Source: Streptomyces sp. NBC_00370 (GTDB taxonomy: Bacteria; Actinomycetota; Actinomycetes; Streptomycetales; Streptomycetaceae). From it: 64,000 bases of DNA. The stretch is from contig NZ_CP107968.1 of NCBI RefSeq assembly GCF_036084755.1, positions 5,294,501-5,358,500 on the forward strand, in the 5' to 3' direction. Shown here in pieces: positions 33,249 through 42,017 of the stretch (within the stretch, counting starts at the first letter, position 1; the number at the start of each line of letters is the position of its first letter). The notes beneath the pieces were generated by a model, which worked only from the letters and a program-made list of their open reading frames with translations, searched no databases and was not told where the DNA came from. A program made the translations under genes and the position numbers.

Positions 33249-33719
33249 TCAGAGGGTCTGCCAGGCGAACGAGGCGTTCTCGTTGTACGTACCGGAGAGC
33301 TTGCTCCATCCGGTGCCGGGGGAAATCCAGTCGGAATTCCCCTTGTAGCCCGAGTTGAAGTACACGACCGAGTAATAAGTGGAGTGTTTGTTCTTCGCGG
33401 ACGCCGCGTTGTTCTTGATGCCCTGAAGGTTCCCGCTGCCGCCGTGGCAGAAGTTGAGGGGCTGGGTGCCGCCCTGAGGTGCGCCCCCGATGCGCTCGTC
33501 GGCGAAATCCCAGACGCTGTAGCCGATGTTGCGGTACGCGCCGCCGTAGTTCGAGTTGTAGTAGATGGCGAACTTGAAGGTCGACGCAGCCTGGGTCTTC
33601 GAGCAGGCTTCCGGGCTCATCTGGTTCTCCTCGCCCGTGCTGGCCTGGGCGGGAGTGACGGCCGACATTCCGATACCCGCGACTGCGGCGGCGACCGCCA
33701 GGGCCTTCTTCAGATTCAT
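33249..33719 (-). CDS. Secreted I36-like (beta/gamma-crystallin fold) protein
   Basis: A 156-residue protein with a Sec signal (MNLKKALAVAAAVAGIGM, cleavage near AQAS). The mature part has the tandem pattern of peptidase-inhibitor family I36, related to the Streptomyces metalloproteinase inhibitor: FAIYYNSNYGGAYRN, a Cys pair (EACSK and NFCHGG), IKNNAASAKN, VVYFNSGYKGNSDWISPGTG and LSGTYNENASF. Two Greek-key motifs are expected. It may inhibit a protease or act as a secreted effector. ATG 33719 follows GAGGAG. AT-richer codons than neighbours suggest acquisition. It heads the cassette and is separated from it by a hairpin. Confidence 0.72.
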   Translation of the reverse strand: MNLKKALAVAAAVAGIGMSAVTPAQASTGEENQMSPEACSKTQAASTFKFAIYYNSNYGGAYRNIGYSVWDFADERIGGAPQGGTQPLNFCHGGSGNLQGIKNNAASAKNKHSTYYSVVYFNSGYKGNSDWISPGTGWSKLSGTYNENASFAWQTL

Positions 33720-33806
33720 GACTCTCCTCATTGCGTAGCATTGAGGGGAAGATCGGACATGACTGTCCCACTGTCCGCCGTCAGAACTGAATCTGAGCAT
33801 GCCCGT

Positions 33807-33854
33807 GGAATGGGCTACTCGAATGTGGTCGCAATCGAGTACATCCCCCATTCC
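33807..33854. promoter_or_regulatory. Imperfect inverted repeat upstream of the cassette
   Basis: An outer pair GGAATGGG / CCCATTCC encloses inner perfect arms TACTCGA (33816-33822) and TCGAGTA (33835-33841). It lies about 90-135 bp upstream of the I36-like start codon and is a candidate operator. Confidence 0.5.
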
Positions 33855-33881
33855 GCCTGCACGCCTGCAAAGCGGACAGTT

Positions 33882-33919
33882 CGGTGCACCGATGAAACAT
33901 CCTCCCCCGGTGCGCACCG
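33882..33919. promoter_or_regulatory. Paired palindromes CGGTGCACCG and CGGTGCGCACCG
   Basis: Two perfect palindromes, CGGTGCACCG (33882-33891) and CGGTGCGCACCG (33908-33919), have centres about 27 bp apart, upstream of the accessory cassette and downstream of the DUF5691 gene. Shared cores suggest a two-site operator. Confidence 0.45.
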
Positions 33920-33975
33920 AAAGGTCATTAGATCATTACGTCTTCTCCATGAGGAAGAGATTTTTGCTCAAGCCG

Positions 33976-35619
33976 TTAATTGGAGGAATCCGATTCCGTT
34001 TGTTCCGCCAGCTCCGTCAGCATGTCGGCGCGCAGCCGCAGGGTCGCCACCAAGCGGCGGAACGCCTCCGACCAGTAGCCGCCCGCTCCGGGGGAGGCGC
34101 CTTCCGGCTCGTCCGGTATCGCGGTGAGGAGTTCGAGCCTGGCCGCCTCCGCCGGGTCCAGGCACCGCTCGGCCAGGCCCATCACGCCGCTGAAGCTCCA
34201 CGGGTAGCTTCCGGCGTCCCTGGCGATGTCGAGGGCGTCCACGACGGCCCGGCCCAGCGGCTCGGACCACGGCACCGCGCAGACCCCCAGCAGCTGGAAC
34301 GCCTCCGACAGGCCGTGGGCGGCGATGAACGCCGCCACCCAGTCCGCGCGTTCGCCGGCCGGCAGCGCGGCGAGGAGTTTGGCCCGCTCGGCGATGGACG
34401 AGGCGCCGGGGCCCGCAGCCGGGGACACGGCGGGCGGGCCCAGCAGCACCGCCGACCACGCGGCGTCCTGCTGGCGCACCGCGGCCCTGCACCACGCCGC
34501 GTGCAGCTCGTCGGCCCAGTCGTCGAGGACGGGCAGCGCGACTATCTCCGCGGGTGTCCGGCCGCCGAGCCGGTCCGGCCAGGTCGCCAGCGGGGCGGCC
34601 TCCACCAGCTGGCCCAGCCACCAGGACCGCTCGCCCCGGCCCGCGGGCGGCACCGGCGTGACACCGTCGCGCTGCATGTCGGCGTCGCATTCGTGCGGCG
34701 CCTCGACCACCACGGCAGGACCGCCGCCCGGACCGCCGGCACCGCGGTCCAGGCTGACGCAGGTGGCGGCGCGGGTCGCCATGCGCAGGGCGAGCGCCGA
34801 CCCCGGCAGGGCGGACAGCAGCTCGGCCGCCGTGGAGCGGACGTTACGGCTCCGGTCGGCGAGCGCCTGTTCCAGGAACGGCTCGTCGGCCGCCGACAGG
34901 CCCGTGCGCAGCGAGTCGAGGAACATCAGCCGGTCCTCGGCGCGTTCGGCCGACCAGGTCGAGGCCAGCAGCTCGGGGGCCGCACGCGCGTCCCTGGCCC
35001 GTACGGCGCCGAGCAGCGCGACCCGCTCCGCGAACAGGCCCTCGTCCCAGAGCCTGCCGACCGCTTCGGCGTCCGCCAGGTCGGGCAGCGCCGAACCGCC
35101 CGAGGCGCCGCGCAGGGCGAACTTCCAGTCCGGGTTGAGCCTGGCCAGCCACAGCCCGCGCGGTCCCGCGAAGGCCAGTGCCTGCGGGCGCAGGTCGGTG
35201 CGGCCACGCGCCGCGTCGAGCAGCGCGGGCAGCGCGGCGGCGGGTACCGCGTATCCGTGGCCGTTGGCGGCGGCGAGCCACTGGGGGAGCAGCTCGGTGA
35301 GATCGGGGGCCGTGCCGCGCCGGCCGCCGCCCGAAGGGGCCGAGCGGTCGGCGAGCAGCTGCGCCAGCCGCTTCCCCGCCTTCTCGGGCAGCTTGCGGCG
35401 CCCGTCGTGGGGAGCGCGCCCCGGCAGCTCGGCTGCGGGCGCGGGCAGCAGTCCGGCCCGCCGCCGTACGGTGTGCAGCGCGGCGGCGTCCAGCAGCGCG
35501 AGCGGCGCTTCCTTGCCGGGGACCATGATGTCCGCCGGGGGTGTGCGGCGGTCGGTGCCGAGCAGCGCCGAGGTGACGAGTTCTTCCCAGAGCGTGGCTG
35601 TGGTGCCGGGGTCGGTCAT
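33976..35619 (-). CDS. DUF5691 family protein
   Basis: A 547-residue soluble protein of the DUF5691 type: an N-terminal WEELVTSALLGTDRR motif and helical repeats rich in Ala/Leu/Arg, in keeping with an alpha-solenoid scaffold (for example DRSRNVRSTAAELLSALPGS). The start is ATG 35619 after GGAGG. The family is found beside SWIM, MoxR, DUF5682 and VWA genes, as here, and no biochemical role is established. It lies 61 bp after the SWIM gene in the same direction, so they probably form one unit. Confidence 0.78.
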   Translation of the reverse strand: MTDPGTTATLWEELVTSALLGTDRRTPPADIMVPGKEAPLALLDAAALHTVRRRAGLLPAPAAELPGRAPHDGRRKLPEKAGKRLAQLLADRSAPSGGGRRGTAPDLTELLPQWLAAANGHGYAVPAAALPALLDAARGRTDLRPQALAFAGPRGLWLARLNPDWKFALRGASGGSALPDLADAEAVGRLWDEGLFAERVALLGAVRARDARAAPELLASTWSAERAEDRLMFLDSLRTGLSAADEPFLEQALADRSRNVRSTAAELLSALPGSALALRMATRAATCVSLDRGAGGPGGGPAVVVEAPHECDADMQRDGVTPVPPAGRGERSWWLGQLVEAAPLATWPDRLGGRTPAEIVALPVLDDWADELHAAWCRAAVRQQDAAWSAVLLGPPAVSPAAGPGASSIAERAKLLAALPAGERADWVAAFIAAHGLSEAFQLLGVCAVPWSEPLGRAVVDALDIARDAGSYPWSFSGVMGLAERCLDPAEAARLELLTAIPDEPEGASPGAGGYWSEAFRRLVATLRLRADMLTELAEQTESDSSN

Positions 35620-35680
35620 GGGTGGGTCCTCCCTGCGGATGGGGGCGACGGGGCCGGGGCCGGGCGCGGGCCGAACGGGG

Positions 35681-37039
35681 TCAGATGAGCGGAACCATCG
35701 CCGAGGACTCCTCGGACCAGGCGGCGAGCGGGTCGAAGCCGCGGTGACCGCACTCGCCGAAGACCGTGACGGGGGCGCCGCCGGAGAGCGCGGCGAGTTT
35801 CCACAGCCCGGGCCTGCCGAGCGCGGCCGGAGCGACCGGAAGGGCGGACCGCCCGTCGGCGTCGGCCAGTTGCCAGCCGTCCGCCACACCGGGCACCGGT
35901 ACGACCCCGGTCAGGGTCACCGGCCAGGAGTCCAGCCACGGGTCGTCCCGCAGGGCCGATCCGTACGCGGCGAGGGCCGCGGCCGTCGGTCCGCCGGGCG
36001 GCGGCGCCGGGACCGGCACCGGCGGGCCCAGCTGCTCGCCCCAGTCGGCCCGCAACTGCCCGGCGCCGCCGTGCGGAGTGATCTCCGCGTCCACCATCAG
36101 CCCCACCGGCAGGGCCAGTTGCGGGGAGCGGCCGGCGGCGCCGAAGGACAGCAGCAGCGCCGAGCGGCCCGAGTCCCTTCCGTACAGCCAGATCCGACGC
36201 GTGGTCAGCTTGCCGTCCGAGGTGTTGTACTGCGCCAGGATCAGCCAGTGGTCCCTGACCGGCGGGCCTTCGGCAGGCGAGGGGAGACCGGTCCTGGTGC
36301 GGACCGTCGTCGCCAGCGGCTCGGGCAGCCGGTCGAGCCCCAGCCAGCCGGCGGTCAGCAGCCGCAGCAGCGCCGACTCTTCGAGCAGCCGCACCGGCCA
36401 GCCAGGACCCGAGCCCGGGATCGCACCCAACTCCCGGGCCCTGCCCGCGAGTCCGGGCGCCTGCGCGTCGACCATCCGGGCGGCCGTCTCCTCCCACAGC
36501 CCGTAGCCCGTCTGCTCCGCCGCCGCCAGGCCGCCGCGCAGCAGGTCCGCCAGCCGCTGCTCCAGCTCCGTCGCGCCCGCCGTGATCCGCGCCGCCCTGC
36601 GCTCGGCCCTGCGCCTCGCGGCCTCCGGATCCGCCGTCTTCGCCGACCCTGCCCCGTCCGGCCCGTCCTCCTGCCCCGCCTTGGCCTCCTCGCGCTTCCT
36701 GCGCCCCGCCAGCCACTGCCCGGCCCAGTCGGGCGGCTCGGCCGCCGCGACCGTCGCCTCGCCCTCCGCCCACAGCATCAGCAGCCCCAGCGCGTGCTTG
36801 CACGGGAACTTCCTGCTGGGGCACGTGCACTTGTACGCGGGGCCCGTCGTGTCCACCACGGTCTGGTATGGCTTGCTGCCGCTGCCCTTGCACAGACCCC
36901 AGACGACCCCCTCCGCCGTGCTCCCCGCCTCCGACCACGGCGCCGGTGTGCTCAGCTTGGTCCCCGCCTTGCGTGACGCATGGTCAGGAGCCAGGGCCAG
37001 CACCTGCTCCGACGTCCAGCGCACCCCCAGTTGATTCAT
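35681..37039 (-). CDS. SWIM zinc-finger protein
   Basis: A 452-residue protein with a SWIM zinc finger near residues 70-85 (CTCPSRKFPCKH, CxCx(n)CxH). A long Ala/Arg/Glu helical region and a C-terminal beta-rich domain follow (LILAQYNTSDGKLTTRRIWLYGRDSG). SWIM domains bind DNA or proteins. The gene is divergent from the MoxR/DUF5682/VWA operon across a 129-bp spacer, and these five form a conserved neighbourhood like the yehL-yehM-yehP-yehQ set of enterobacteria. ATG 37039 chosen by position; no strong ribosome-binding site is visible. Confidence 0.83.
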   Translation of the reverse strand: MNQLGVRWTSEQVLALAPDHASRKAGTKLSTPAPWSEAGSTAEGVVWGLCKGSGSKPYQTVVDTTGPAYKCTCPSRKFPCKHALGLLMLWAEGEATVAAAEPPDWAGQWLAGRRKREEAKAGQEDGPDGAGSAKTADPEAARRRAERRAARITAGATELEQRLADLLRGGLAAAEQTGYGLWEETAARMVDAQAPGLAGRARELGAIPGSGPGWPVRLLEESALLRLLTAGWLGLDRLPEPLATTVRTRTGLPSPAEGPPVRDHWLILAQYNTSDGKLTTRRIWLYGRDSGRSALLLSFGAAGRSPQLALPVGLMVDAEITPHGGAGQLRADWGEQLGPPVPVPAPPPGGPTAAALAAYGSALRDDPWLDSWPVTLTGVVPVPGVADGWQLADADGRSALPVAPAALGRPGLWKLAALSGGAPVTVFGECGHRGFDPLAAWSEESSAMVPLI

Positions 37040-37168
37040 GTGTACGACGGTAGGACGCGGCACTGACAAACCACTCCCACCTGCGGAAACAGATCGGCGC
37101 CGGTCGATTGTCAGTGCCGTGGTGCACGGTGGGAACCACATCCGGTCGATCGATCTGGAGGGGGATCC

Positions 37169-38269
37169 ATGACCATGCCCGAAACCACCGCCGAGGTCCT
37201 GCGGCCGCACGCCGAGAACGCGTTCGCCGACGAACTCACCGCGCTGGCCGCCGCCGACGACCGGCCGAGGCCGGCCCGCTGGCTGCTGTCGCCGTGGGCC
37301 GTGTCCCTCTATCTGCTCGGGGGCACGCTCCCCGACGGGACCGTCATCTCGCCGAAGTACGTCGGGCCGCGGCGGATCGTCGAGGTCGCCGTCACCACAC
37401 TCGCCACCGACCGGGCGCTGCTGCTGCTCGGCGTGCCGGGCACCGCCAAGACCTGGGTGTCCGAGCATCTCGCCGCTGCGGTCAGCGGCGACTCGACACT
37501 GCTCGTGCAGGGCACCGCGGGCACGCCCGAGGAGGCGATCCGCTACGGCTGGAACTACGCCCAACTGCTGACCAACGGCCCCAGCAGGGCGGCGCTGGTG
37601 CCCAGCCCGCTGATGCGGGCCATGACCGAGGGCATGACGGCCCGGATCGAGGAGCTGACCCGGATCCCCGCCGACGTCCAGGACTCGCTCATCACGATTT
37701 TGTCCGAGAAGACCCTGCCCATCCCCGAACTGGGCCAGGAGGTCCAGGCGGTGCGCGGGTTCAACGTGATCGCCACGGCCAACGACCGCGACCGCGGGGT
37801 CAACGACCTGTCGAGCGCCCTGCGCAGGCGCTTCAACACCGTCGTGCTGCCGCTGCCCGCCACCCCCGAGGCCGAGGTCGAGATCGTCTCGCGCCGCGTC
37901 GACCAGATCGGCCGCTCGCTCGAACTGCCCACAGGACCCGAGGGCATCGACGAGATCCGCCGGGTCGTCACGGTCTTCCGCGAGCTGCGCGACGGAGTCA
38001 CGACCGACGGCCGTACGAAACTCAAGTCGCCGTCGGGCACGCTCTCCACGGCCGAGGCGATCTCGGTCGTCACCAACGGCCTCGCCCTCGCCACCCACTT
38101 CGGCGACGGCGTGCTGCGCCCCGGCGACGTCGCGGCGGGCATCCTCGGCGCCGTCGTCCGTGACCCGGCGGCCGACCGGGTGATCTGGCAGGAGTACGTC
38201 GAGACGGTCGTGCGTGAGCGCGACGGCTGGAAGGACTTCTACCGCGCCTGCCGCGAGGTGAGCGTGTGA
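37169..38269 (+). CDS. MoxR-type AAA+ ATPase
   Basis: A 366-residue AAA+ ATPase with Walker A GVPGTAKT, a Walker-B region in RIEELTRIPADVQDSLITILSEK (EE where DE is usual), sensor IATANDRDRGVNDLSSALRRRFN and an arginine-rich sensor-2 region. MoxR proteins act as chaperone-like partners of VWA proteins, placing them or metals into target complexes. Here the VWA partner is two genes downstream. ATG 37169 follows GGAGGGG. The stop overlaps the next start (GTGA), indicating translational coupling. Closest known layout is E. coli YehL. Confidence 0.88.
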   Translation: MTMPETTAEVLRPHAENAFADELTALAAADDRPRPARWLLSPWAVSLYLLGGTLPDGTVISPKYVGPRRIVEVAVTTLATDRALLLLGVPGTAKTWVSEHLAAAVSGDSTLLVQGTAGTPEEAIRYGWNYAQLLTNGPSRAALVPSPLMRAMTEGMTARIEELTRIPADVQDSLITILSEKTLPIPELGQEVQAVRGFNVIATANDRDRGVNDLSSALRRRFNTVVLPLPATPEAEVEIVSRRVDQIGRSLELPTGPEGIDEIRRVVTVFRELRDGVTTDGRTKLKSPSGTLSTAEAISVVTNGLALATHFGDGVLRPGDVAAGILGAVVRDPAADRVIWQEYVETVVRERDGWKDFYRACREVSV

Positions 38270-40593
38270 GCGCCGCGCGGGGGAGGGCGGGGCGCGGGCC
38301 GCTGCTGCTCGGGGTCCGGCACCACGGACCCGGGTCCGCGCGGGCCGTGCGGGCGGCGCTCGAAGCGGCGGCGCCGAGCGTCGTGCTCGTCGAAGGGCCG
38401 CCCGAGGGCGACGCGCTGGTCGCGCTCGCCGCCGAGGAGACGATGCGCCCGCCCGTCGCGCTCCTCGCGCACGCCGTGGACGACCCGGGGCGCGCCGCGT
38501 TCTGGCCGCTCGCGGAGTTCTCCCCGGAGTGGGTCGCGATCCGCTGGGCGCTCGGCCATGACGTACCCGTACGGTTCATCGACCTGCCGGCCGCGCACAC
38601 GCTCGCCCAGGAATCCGAAGAGGCGGGCACGGAAGGGGGCGGGGAAGCGCCCGACGGTGCCGACGAGCCCGCGGAGGAGCTGCGGATCGACCCGCTCGCC
38701 GTGCTCGCGGAGACCGCCGGCTACGACGACCCCGAGCGCTGGTGGGAGGACGTCGTCGAGCACCAGGGCCCGGGAGCCGGCGACCCCTTCGCGCCGTTCG
38801 AAGCGCTCGCCGAGGCGATGGGGGCGCTGCGGGAGACGTACGGCGTCGGCGGGCACGGGCGCGATCTGGTCCGCGAGGCCCATATGCGTATCCAACTGCG
38901 CGCGGCGCAGAAGGAGTTCGGCGCCGCCGAGGTCGCCGTCGTCTGCGGGGCCTGGCATGTGCCCGCGCTGATGGAGCGCACCACGGCCACCGCCGACCGC
39001 GCCCTGCTGAAAGGGCTGCCGAAGGTCAAGACCGAAGTGACCTGGGTGCCCTGGACCCATCGCAGGCTCGCCCGGCACAGCGGCTACGGCGCCGGAATCG
39101 ACTCGCCCGGCTGGTACAGCCATCTGTTCGGCGTGGCCGACCGGCCCGTCGAGCGCTGGCTGACCAAGGTCGCCGGGCTGCTGCGGGAGGAGGACCGGAT
39201 CGTCTCCTCCGCCCATGTCATCGAGGCCGTCCGGCTCGCCGAGGCCCTCGCCGTCCTGCGCGGCCGTCCGCTGGCCGGACTCACCGAGACGACCGACGCC
39301 GTCAGGGCCGTGCTCTGCGAGGGGTCGGACGTGCCGCTCGACCTCATCAGGGACCGGCTCGTCGTCGGCGACGTGCTCGGCGAAGTCCCGGACGCCGCGC
39401 CCGCTGTGCCGCTCCAGCGCGACCTCACCCGCGCGCAGCGCACCCTGCGCCTCAAACCCGAGGCGCTGGAGCGCGAGCTGGATCTCGACCTGCGCAAGGA
39501 GACCGACGCCGGGCGCAGCCGGCTGCTGCACCGGCTGCGGCTGCTCGCCATCGGCTGGGGCGAACCCTCGGCCGGACGGGGCAGCACCGGCACCTTCCGG
39601 GAGAGCTGGCGGCTGCGCTGGGAGCCCGAGCTGTACGTACGGGTCGCCGAGGCCGGCGTCTGGGGCACGACCGTGCTCACCGCCGCCACCGCCAAGGCGG
39701 CGGCACGGGCCGTCGAAGCGACCGCCCTCGCCGAGATCACCGCGCTCGCCGAGCGCTGCCTGCTGGCCGAACTGCCCGAAGCGCTGCCCGTGGTGATGCG
39801 CGCCCTCGCGGACCGCGCCGCGCTCGACGCGGACGTCGGCCATCTCGCCCAGGCCCTGCCCGCCCTCGCCCGCTCGCTGCGCTACGGCGACGTACGGTCC
39901 ACGGACACGGCGGCGCTCGGCGAGGTCGCCGCAGGACTCGTGGAGCGGGTCTGCGTCGGACTGCCGCCCGCCTGTACGGGACTCGACGAGGACGGCGCGG
40001 CCGAGATGCGCGGCCATCTCGACAGCGTCCACACGGCCATCGGGCTCCTCCCGGACAACTCGCCCGCGATGGGCGAGCGTTGGGGAGCGGTGCTGCACAA
40101 GCTCGCCGCCCGCGACACCGTGCCCGGCGTGATCAGAGGCCGCGCCGCCCGGCTGCTGCTGGACGACGGACGGCTCGAAGAGGACGAAGCGGCGCGGTTC
40201 ATGAGCCTCGCGCTCTCCCCGGGCACACCACCGGCCGACGCGGCGGCCTGGGTCGAGGGGTTCGTCGGCGGCGCCTCCGGCGGCGGGATGCTGCTCGTGC
40301 ACGACGAGCGGCTGCTCGGCCTGCTCGACGCCTGGCTGACCGGCGTACCCGAGGCGTCGTTCACGGATGTGCTGCCGCTGCTGCGCCGCACGTTCGCCGC
40401 GTACGAGCCCGGAGTGCGGCGCACCCTCGGCGAGTTGGTCAGGCGCGGCCCCGCGACGTCCGGCGGCGGCGTCCCCGTGCCGGCCGACGCGGGCGCCCCC
40501 GGCTTCGGCGCGGGACTCGACGGACCGCGCGCCGACGCCGTACTGCCCGTGCTGCGACTGCTGCTCGGCGACGAACTGACGGAGGTGGCCTGA
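38266..40593 (+). CDS. DUF5682 family protein
   Basis: A 775-residue protein with the DUF5682 pattern. The N-terminus (GVRHHGPGSARAVRAALEAAAPSVVLVEGPPEGD) and VVCGAWHVPAL near residue 230 recall the TraB/EreA/ChaN-like fold, in which such residues line a metal-dependent active site. The remaining 500 residues are helical with Arg/Leu/Glu repeats. GTG 38266 overlaps the MoxR stop. It sits between MoxR and VWA genes and overlaps the latter (TGATGA). A hydrolase role is possible; this is a fold resemblance by eye, not proof. Confidence 0.78.
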   Translation: MSAARGRAGRGPLLLGVRHHGPGSARAVRAALEAAAPSVVLVEGPPEGDALVALAAEETMRPPVALLAHAVDDPGRAAFWPLAEFSPEWVAIRWALGHDVPVRFIDLPAAHTLAQESEEAGTEGGGEAPDGADEPAEELRIDPLAVLAETAGYDDPERWWEDVVEHQGPGAGDPFAPFEALAEAMGALRETYGVGGHGRDLVREAHMRIQLRAAQKEFGAAEVAVVCGAWHVPALMERTTATADRALLKGLPKVKTEVTWVPWTHRRLARHSGYGAGIDSPGWYSHLFGVADRPVERWLTKVAGLLREEDRIVSSAHVIEAVRLAEALAVLRGRPLAGLTETTDAVRAVLCEGSDVPLDLIRDRLVVGDVLGEVPDAAPAVPLQRDLTRAQRTLRLKPEALERELDLDLRKETDAGRSRLLHRLRLLAIGWGEPSAGRGSTGTFRESWRLRWEPELYVRVAEAGVWGTTVLTAATAKAAARAVEATALAEITALAERCLLAELPEALPVVMRALADRAALDADVGHLAQALPALARSLRYGDVRSTDTAALGEVAAGLVERVCVGLPPACTGLDEDGAAEMRGHLDSVHTAIGLLPDNSPAMGERWGAVLHKLAARDTVPGVIRGRAARLLLDDGRLEEDEAARFMSLALSPGTPPADAAAWVEGFVGGASGGGMLLVHDERLLGLLDAWLTGVPEASFTDVLPLLRRTFAAYEPGVRRTLGELVRRGPATSGGGVPVPADAGAPGFGAGLDGPRADAVLPVLRLLLGDELTEVA

Positions 40594-41807
40594 TGACGGC
40601 GAACGGCACAGCGGGAACCGGTACCGACAGCGCGCACGACAGCGCGGTGGACGAGCGGCTGCGCCGCTGGCGTCTCGTGCTCGGCGGGGGCGGCGCCGAC
40701 GGCACGGGCCGGGGGCTGACCGGCCAGGACGCGGCCATGGACGGCGCGCTGTCCGCGCTGTACGGCGCGGGGAAGAGCGGCGGCGGGCGCTCCGACCGCT
40801 CGGCCGGGCTCGGTGCCTCGGCGCCGTCCGTCGCGCGCTGGCTCGGCGACATCCGTACGTACTTCCCCAGCTCGGTCGTCCAGGTCATGCAGCGCGACGC
40901 CATCAGCAGACTCGGGCTCTCCGCGCTGCTCCTGGAGCCGGAGATGCTGGAGGCCGTCGAGGCCGACGTGCATCTCGTCGGCACCCTGCTCTCGCTCAAC
41001 AAGGCCATGCCGGAGACGACGAAGGAGACCGCGCGCGCCGTCGTGCGCAAGGTCGTCGACGACATCGAGAAGCGGCTCGCCACCCGCACCCGCGCCACCC
41101 TGACCGGCGCGCTCGACCGGTCGGCGCGGATCAGCAGGCCGCGCCACCGCGACATCGACTGGGACCGCACGATCCGGGCCAACCTCAAGAACTACCTGCC
41201 CGAACACGGCACGATCGTGCCCGAGCGGCTGATCGGGTACGGGCGGGCCGCCCAGTCCGTCAAGAAGGAAGTCGTGCTCTGCATCGACCAGTCGGGGTCG
41301 ATGGCCGCCTCCGTCGTCTACGCCTCCGTCTTCGGCGCCGTCCTCGCCTCGATGCGCTCCATCGCCACCCGGCTCGTCGTCTTCGACACGGCGGTGGTCG
41401 ATCTCACCGACCAGCTCGACGATCCGGTGGACGTGCTGTTCGGCACCCAGCTCGGCGGCGGCACCGACATCAACCGCGCCCTGGCGTACTGCCAGTCGCA
41501 GATCACCCGCCCCGCCGACACCGTCGTCGTCCTCATCAGCGATCTCTACGAGGGCGGCATACGCGACGAGATGCTGAAGCGGGTCGCGGCGATGAAGGCG
41601 TCGGGCGTGCAGTTCGTCGCGCTGCTCGCGCTGTCCGACGAGGGAGCGCCCGCGTACGACAGGGAGCACGCGGCGGCACTCGCCGAGCTGGGCGCCCCCG
41701 CCTTCGCCTGCACCCCGGACCTGTTTCCCGATGTGATGGCGGCCGCGATAGAGAAGCGTCCGCTGCCCGTACCGGACGAGCCGGTCGCCCGTCCGTACGA
41801 TCTGTGA
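40593..41807 (+). CDS. VWA-domain protein
   Basis: A 404-residue protein with a C-terminal von Willebrand A domain from about residue 225. It has an intact MIDAS: DxSxS in CIDQSGSMA, the Thr in GGGTDINRA and the Asp in LISDLYEGG. The N-terminal half is helical with basic patches (RRWRLVLGGGG, DRTIRANLKNYLP). It is the probable cargo or partner of the MoxR ATPase, as in RavA-ViaA and other MoxR-VWA pairs. ATG 40593 overlaps the stop of the DUF5682 gene. Likely part of the same transcript. Confidence 0.88.
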   Translation: MTANGTAGTGTDSAHDSAVDERLRRWRLVLGGGGADGTGRGLTGQDAAMDGALSALYGAGKSGGGRSDRSAGLGASAPSVARWLGDIRTYFPSSVVQVMQRDAISRLGLSALLLEPEMLEAVEADVHLVGTLLSLNKAMPETTKETARAVVRKVVDDIEKRLATRTRATLTGALDRSARISRPRHRDIDWDRTIRANLKNYLPEHGTIVPERLIGYGRAAQSVKKEVVLCIDQSGSMAASVVYASVFGAVLASMRSIATRLVVFDTAVVDLTDQLDDPVDVLFGTQLGGGTDINRALAYCQSQITRPADTVVVLISDLYEGGIRDEMLKRVAAMKASGVQFVALLALSDEGAPAYDREHAAALAELGAPAFACTPDLFPDVMAAAIEKRPLPVPDEPVARPYDL

Positions 41808-42017
41808 CAGGTATCACCGCTCAGGTGTGATCTGCGATTTAGGGTCCCACGGCCCTCGGGGATAACCTGCGAGACGGACATGCCGCGTACCGGACAGCGT
41901 GTACGCCTCCCTCTGTGACAGCGCAGTCACGTTGCCCTTCGCGGCACGCCCACGCACCCAACGAACCCGCGATCACCAGGCTGCGGAATCACAGACATAG
42001 GGACGGAGCGGACACGC

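Noticed and set aside
33249..33719. Lactococcin-972-type bacteriocin
   Set aside because: The cassette context suggested it, but the Greek-key-like motifs fit I36/crystallin proteins and the lactococcin pattern is absent.
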